Assembly (NCBI GenBank): GCA_023135995.1
Contig: JAGLRY010000210.1
Coordinates: 1-18,211 of the forward strand
Direction: 5' to 3'
Source of the DNA: Candidatus Aminicenantota bacterium
GTDB taxonomy: Bacteria; Acidobacteriota; Aminicenantia; Aminicenantales; Aminicenantaceae
Length of the DNA stretch: 18,211 nt
Shown here: one piece after another, positions 15,322-18,211 of the stretch
How positions within the stretch are numbered: position 1 is the stretch's first letter
How the letters are laid out: every line of letters starts with the position of its first letter
The notes under the pieces: model-generated
Seen by the model: the letters and a program-made list of their open reading frames with translations, nothing else
The model's database searches: none
Told to the model about the DNA's origin: nothing
Position numbers and translations under genes: made by a program

Positions 15322-17069
15322 TGTCCGTTCATGCTCCTCACTCTTGCTGTTTTCGTTGTCTTTGTGAATGCGTCAGCTTTAGGGACTTGGAGATAGCGAA
15401 GTGTTTGGGAGGCGATCTCCTTAAAAACAGGGGCCGCAACATCTCCCCCGTAAAATTTACCCTTGGGCTCATCGATGACCACTACTATCGCAAGAACCGG
15501 GTTTTCGATGGGGACAAAACCGGCAAACGATGCGGTGTGTATCCTATTCGAGTACCGACCGATGGAAGGGTCGAATTTTTGCGCGGTCCCCGTTTTTCCT
15601 GCAACGCTGTAGCCATCAACCTGTGCTTTTGTTCCCGTCCCCCTCAAGACGGCGTTTTGAAGGATCTGGGAAAGATTTTGCGCTGTCTCTTCCGAAATGA
15701 CTCTCCGGAATTGAACGGGAACTTCCTGACGTTCTCCAGACGGCATCAGGATCTTTTTGACGATGCGTGGGGATGTGACGATCCCCCTATTGGCAACAGT
15801 GCTGATAGCCTGCAGCATCTGGATAGCTGTGATGGAGATCTCATAACCGATGGAGAGGGAATAGAGTGAAATGTCTGTCCAGTTTTCGACATGCCGGAAG
15901 ATCCCTTTCTCTTCGGCGGGCAGGTCGATCCCTGTTTTTTGACCGAAGCCATAGGCCTTGATCATCGTGTACAGGTTTTCTTTGCCGATGCGTTCTCCGA
16001 TCTGAATGGTTCCTACATTGGAGGAATGGACGATGACATCCGGAAAGGTCAGAATCCCCATTTTTTTGTCATCCCAGACAGTTTTTCCTGGGATTCTGAT
16101 CTTTCCAGAAGTACAATCGAAGACCTCGTGCATCCGTACACTCTTGTTTTCCAGCGCCGCGGATGCAGTGACGATCTTGAATGTTGATCCGGGATCGAAC
16201 GTATGATGGATGGCTCGGTTTCTCTCTACTCTGGACACGTTAATGGGTGGAGAGTTCAGGTTGAATGTGGGATAGTTGGCCATCGCCGCTATTTCCCCCG
16301 TGGCGGGGTGGGATACAATCACTGTTCCCCAAAGAGCCTGCGTCTTTCGCAGAGCATTGGCCAGCTCCTTCTCAGCGATATACTGAATGGTCTCATCTAT
16401 GGTCAGGATAAGGTCTTTGCCGGGTTCTGGATCTTTGAGGATCTCGAATCGGTATTCCCTGTTTTTGGCATCCCTCAAGATCAGACGCTTTCCCTTCTCT
16501 CCCTCGAGGAAGGTGTTGTATTTATATTCGATCCCGCTTTGTCCACGGTCATCGATGTTCACTCGTCCCAGCAGTTGTGCGGCCCGCTTTCCTTGGGGAT
16601 AGAACCTTTTGTTCTCCTCGTCGAAATGAATGCCGCTCAAGTTGAGCTCTTTCACCCGGTCTGCCACTTCTGGTTCGACCTTTCGTTTGATCCAGATAAA
16701 AGACTTTCCCTTTTTTATTCGGGCATAGATAGAAGCTAAGTTTTTTGAGGATAGATCCAGCATTTTTCTGAGCTTATTGATTTTCTCTCGGTGAGATTCG
16801 AAGGATTCGTCCTTGGGGAGATTATAAAAAATCGAAGGCCGGGGCAGGCTTCGTGCAAAAATATTCCCTGAGCGGTCGAAGATGGTTCCCCTCTGGGGAA
16901 AAATGGCCTTAACATCATGATTCTGATTGAGAACTTCAGCCTTGAACTTTGTGTGTTGGATGACTTGGAGTTCAACCAGGCGTAGAATGATGACACCCAG
17001 CCAGATAAAGAGAAAGAAGAGCAGGATGATCGTTCTGTTATTGATCTTTTTCTGGCGTGGATTTTTCAT
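15318..17069 (-). CDS. ftsI: Septal penicillin-binding protein FtsI (class B PBP, transpeptidase)
   Basis: Membrane-anchored D,D-transpeptidase that cross-links septal peptidoglycan; it acts in the periplasm with FtsW. The 583 residues have a short basic cytoplasmic N-terminus, one membrane anchor (about 13-33), a PBP-dimer domain with the family-typical RGTIFDRSGNIFARS (60-74), and the transpeptidase domain. Catalytic motifs are STFK (Ser295, Lys298), SSN (349-351) and KTGTA (492-496). There are no C-terminal PASTA repeats. It follows ftsL by 3 nt and overlaps murE by 4 nt. Between ftsL and murE this is FtsI (PBP3) rather than an elongation PBP2. Confidence 0.96.
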   Translation of the reverse strand: MKNPRQKKINNRTIILLFFLFIWLGVIILRLVELQVIQHTKFKAEVLNQNHDVKAIFPQRGTIFDRSGNIFARSLPRPSIFYNLPKDESFESHREKINKLRKMLDLSSKNLASIYARIKKGKSFIWIKRKVEPEVADRVKELNLSGIHFDEENKRFYPQGKRAAQLLGRVNIDDRGQSGIEYKYNTFLEGEKGKRLILRDAKNREYRFEILKDPEPGKDLILTIDETIQYIAEKELANALRKTQALWGTVIVSHPATGEIAAMANYPTFNLNSPPINVSRVERNRAIHHTFDPGSTFKIVTASAALENKSVRMHEVFDCTSGKIRIPGKTVWDDKKMGILTFPDVIVHSSNVGTIQIGERIGKENLYTMIKAYGFGQKTGIDLPAEEKGIFRHVENWTDISLYSLSIGYEISITAIQMLQAISTVANRGIVTSPRIVKKILMPSGERQEVPVQFRRVISEETAQNLSQILQNAVLRGTGTKAQVDGYSVAGKTGTAQKFDPSIGRYSNRIHTASFAGFVPIENPVLAIVVVIDEPKGKFYGGDVAAPVFKEIASQTLRYLQVPKADAFTKTTKTARVRSMNGQ

Positions 17070-17072
17070 CGG

Positions 17073-17381
17073 CTATTGTTTCTTTGTCCTCTCCGCGGAT
17101 TCTTGATAAATGATCTGTTCATTTTCGGGAGGTCTCATTTTGAGTGTTTGTGTGGCGATCTTTTCCACTCTCTCCAGTGAGAGAAGGGCTGCCTTTTCTG
17201 CCTCCAACTCTTCGATATCTTTCTTGATCGAAGAGACGTCATCCTCCAACTCCCGAGTTTGGTAGCCCAGGCGGATGGATTCGGATTGATGCCAGATATA
17301 GAAAGTCAGGAGAGCGATGACGAAGACCATACACAGAATGCCTATGGCGATCTGTTTTTTCGTGAATTTCTTACTGACCAT
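17073..17381 (-). CDS. ftsL: Cell division protein FtsL
   Basis: Small bitopic divisome protein that forms a coiled-coil complex with FtsB and FtsQ and helps activate FtsW-FtsI. The 102 residues have a basic cytoplasmic start, one membrane segment (about 10-30), and a heptad-like charged helix (about 33-70). The end LERVEKIATQTLKMRPP is typical of the FtsL/DivIC family. Identity rests on size, topology and position between rsmH and ftsI, as sequence conservation is low in this family. Its ATG directly follows the rsmH stop (TGAATG), with a GGAG site about 10 nt upstream inside rsmH. Confidence 0.9.
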   Translation of the reverse strand: MVSKKFTKKQIAIGILCMVFVIALLTFYIWHQSESIRLGYQTRELEDDVSSIKKDIEELEAEKAALLSLERVEKIATQTLKMRPPENEQIIYQESAERTKKQ

Positions 17382-18211
17382 TCAGGTTCGCTCCGCTGCT
17401 CTCAATTTTGCCGACCTTGACCTGAAGTTTTGTTGGATTTCCCTTTCTGATGGCCTGACAGGTTTTTTCGTTAAAATTTTGAGAATAGGAGCCCGGCCAT
17501 TAGGGGAGGAAGCCAGGTCGGCAAATGTGCGTTTAACGATCCTGTCTTCCAGTGAATGAAAGGAGACGGCGACTATTCGCGTCTTTGCTCTGATCTTTTC
17601 TGCGATCCTCTCAAAAAATTCGGATAGACCCTTCAGCTCTTGGTTGATCTCGATTCGTAAAGCCTGGAATACGCGGGCGGCTGGATGAGTTTTTCCTCTC
17701 TGGGGTCTCCACTGGCAGACGTCTTCGACGATCTTTAAAAGCTCGGTCGTAGTTTCAATTTTTTTGACTTTTCGTCGAGAAACGATCTCCTTGGCCAGTC
17801 TTCTGGCCTGCCTGAGTTCGCCCCAATCATAAAAAATTTGTGCCAGCTTGCTCTCGGAAGATTTGTTCACGAGTTTGGCTGCTGTTGTCTTGTTCCTGAG
17901 GTCCATCCTCATGTCGAGAGGGCCTTGCTTGTTGTAGCTGAATCCTCTTTCCGGAGAATCGAGATGATAGGAGGAAAGGCCGAGATCGAGGAGAATGCCT
18001 CTGATCTGGGCAAAATCCAACTCGAGGTCGGGAAGATATCTGAAATCCGAATGGTAGAGTTCAACCCTGTCTGCGTAGGGCATGAGTCTTTCTTTGGTTT
18101 TGAGGAGTGATTGTTCGTCGAGATCGAATCCTACGAGTTTTGCCTTGGGATTCTGCTGGAGCAATTCGAGGGCATGTCCGCCCAGTCCGATCGTGCAATC
18201 CACATATATGC
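17382..18211 (-). CDS. rsmH: 16S rRNA (cytosine(1402)-N(4))-methyltransferase RsmH, N-terminus missing
   Basis: S-adenosylmethionine-dependent methyltransferase that modifies C1402 of 16S rRNA in the ribosomal P site; formerly MraW. The frame stays open to the right window edge, giving about 276 of an expected 300-315 residues. A GTG at 18203 lies inside the conserved YVDCTIGLGGHA motif, so it is not the true start. Signatures are DCTIGLGGHA (SAM binding), VGFDLDEQSL, LLDLGLSSYHLD followed by PERGFSY, LDMRMD, and the C-terminal VAVSFHSLEDRIVKRTF. It is the usual first or second gene of dcw clusters; a preceding mraZ would be outside the window. Confidence 0.96.
   Translation of the reverse strand, partial: IYVDCTIGLGGHALELLQQNPKAKLVGFDLDEQSLLKTKERLMPYADRVELYHSDFRYLPDLELDFAQIRGILLDLGLSSYHLDSPERGFSYNKQGPLDMRMDLRNKTTAAKLVNKSSESKLAQIFYDWGELRQARRLAKEIVSRRKVKKIETTTELLKIVEDVCQWRPQRGKTHPAARVFQALRIEINQELKGLSEFFERIAEKIRAKTRIVAVSFHSLEDRIVKRTFADLASSPNGRAPILKILTKKPVRPSEREIQQNFRSRSAKLRAAERT

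Noticed and set aside
15318..17069. Possibility that the PBP is an elongation PBP2 or a sporulation SpoVD type
   Set aside because: It lies between ftsL and murE in a division cluster and has no PASTA domain, which favours FtsI.
18201..18203. GTG as the rsmH start
   Set aside because: It codes for Val inside the conserved YVDCTIGLGGH motif, and the frame continues upstream to the window edge.

Overview
The window is almost entirely a division and cell wall (dcw) cluster, read on the minus strand from the right edge. In transcription order it holds rsmH (cut by the window end), ftsL, ftsI, murE, murF, mraY, murD, ftsW, murG, murC, ftsQ, ftsA and ftsZ. A histidine-degradation gene, hutI, is attached directly after ftsZ. 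From rsmH to the hutI stop (about 16.4 kb) the largest gap between genes is 9 nt and several genes overlap, so the run looks like one long, translationally coupled transcription unit. Its promoter, and any mraZ, lie outside the window. No promoter is evident inside it.

The genes cover the cytoplasmic and lipid steps of peptidoglycan synthesis and the divisome. MurC, MurE, MurD, and MurF build the UDP-MurNAc-pentapeptide. MraY and MurG make lipid I and lipid II. FtsW and FtsI polymerise and cross-link at the septum. FtsQ and FtsL are bitopic scaffold proteins, FtsA is the membrane anchor, and FtsZ forms the ring. RsmH is the 16S rRNA methyltransferase that usually opens the cluster. MurE has the DNPR motif typical of meso-diaminopimelate-adding enzymes. 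murB and ddl, which often sit between murC and ftsQ, are absent from this position.

On the plus strand at the left edge is the C-terminal half of a histidine ammonia-lyase-type enzyme (hutH). It is followed immediately by a small exported protein with a DUF1080 (3-keto-disaccharide hydrolase-like) domain. These two genes converge on the dcw-hutI unit. The 339-nt gap between them (1477-1815) has no gene but holds two inverted-repeat structures. One is a nested, cloverleaf-like element at 1509-1657. The other is an inverted repeat at 1730-1826, one arm of which forms the hutI stop region and is followed by a T-run on the plus strand. hutH and hutI catalyse steps 1 and 3 of histidine breakdown but lie on opposite strands here.

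The organism is a bacterium with FtsA/FtsZ division and inferred meso-DAP peptidoglycan, and base composition looks roughly balanced. The DUF1080 protein, the hut genes and the dcw gene order would suit a Gram-negative lineage such as Acidobacteriota or Aminicenantota, but this is only an inference. I see no prophage, CRISPR array, insertion sequence, tRNA or rRNA. Most of the window is ordinary core biology. The unusual points are the hutI attachment to ftsZ and the repeats in the convergent gap.
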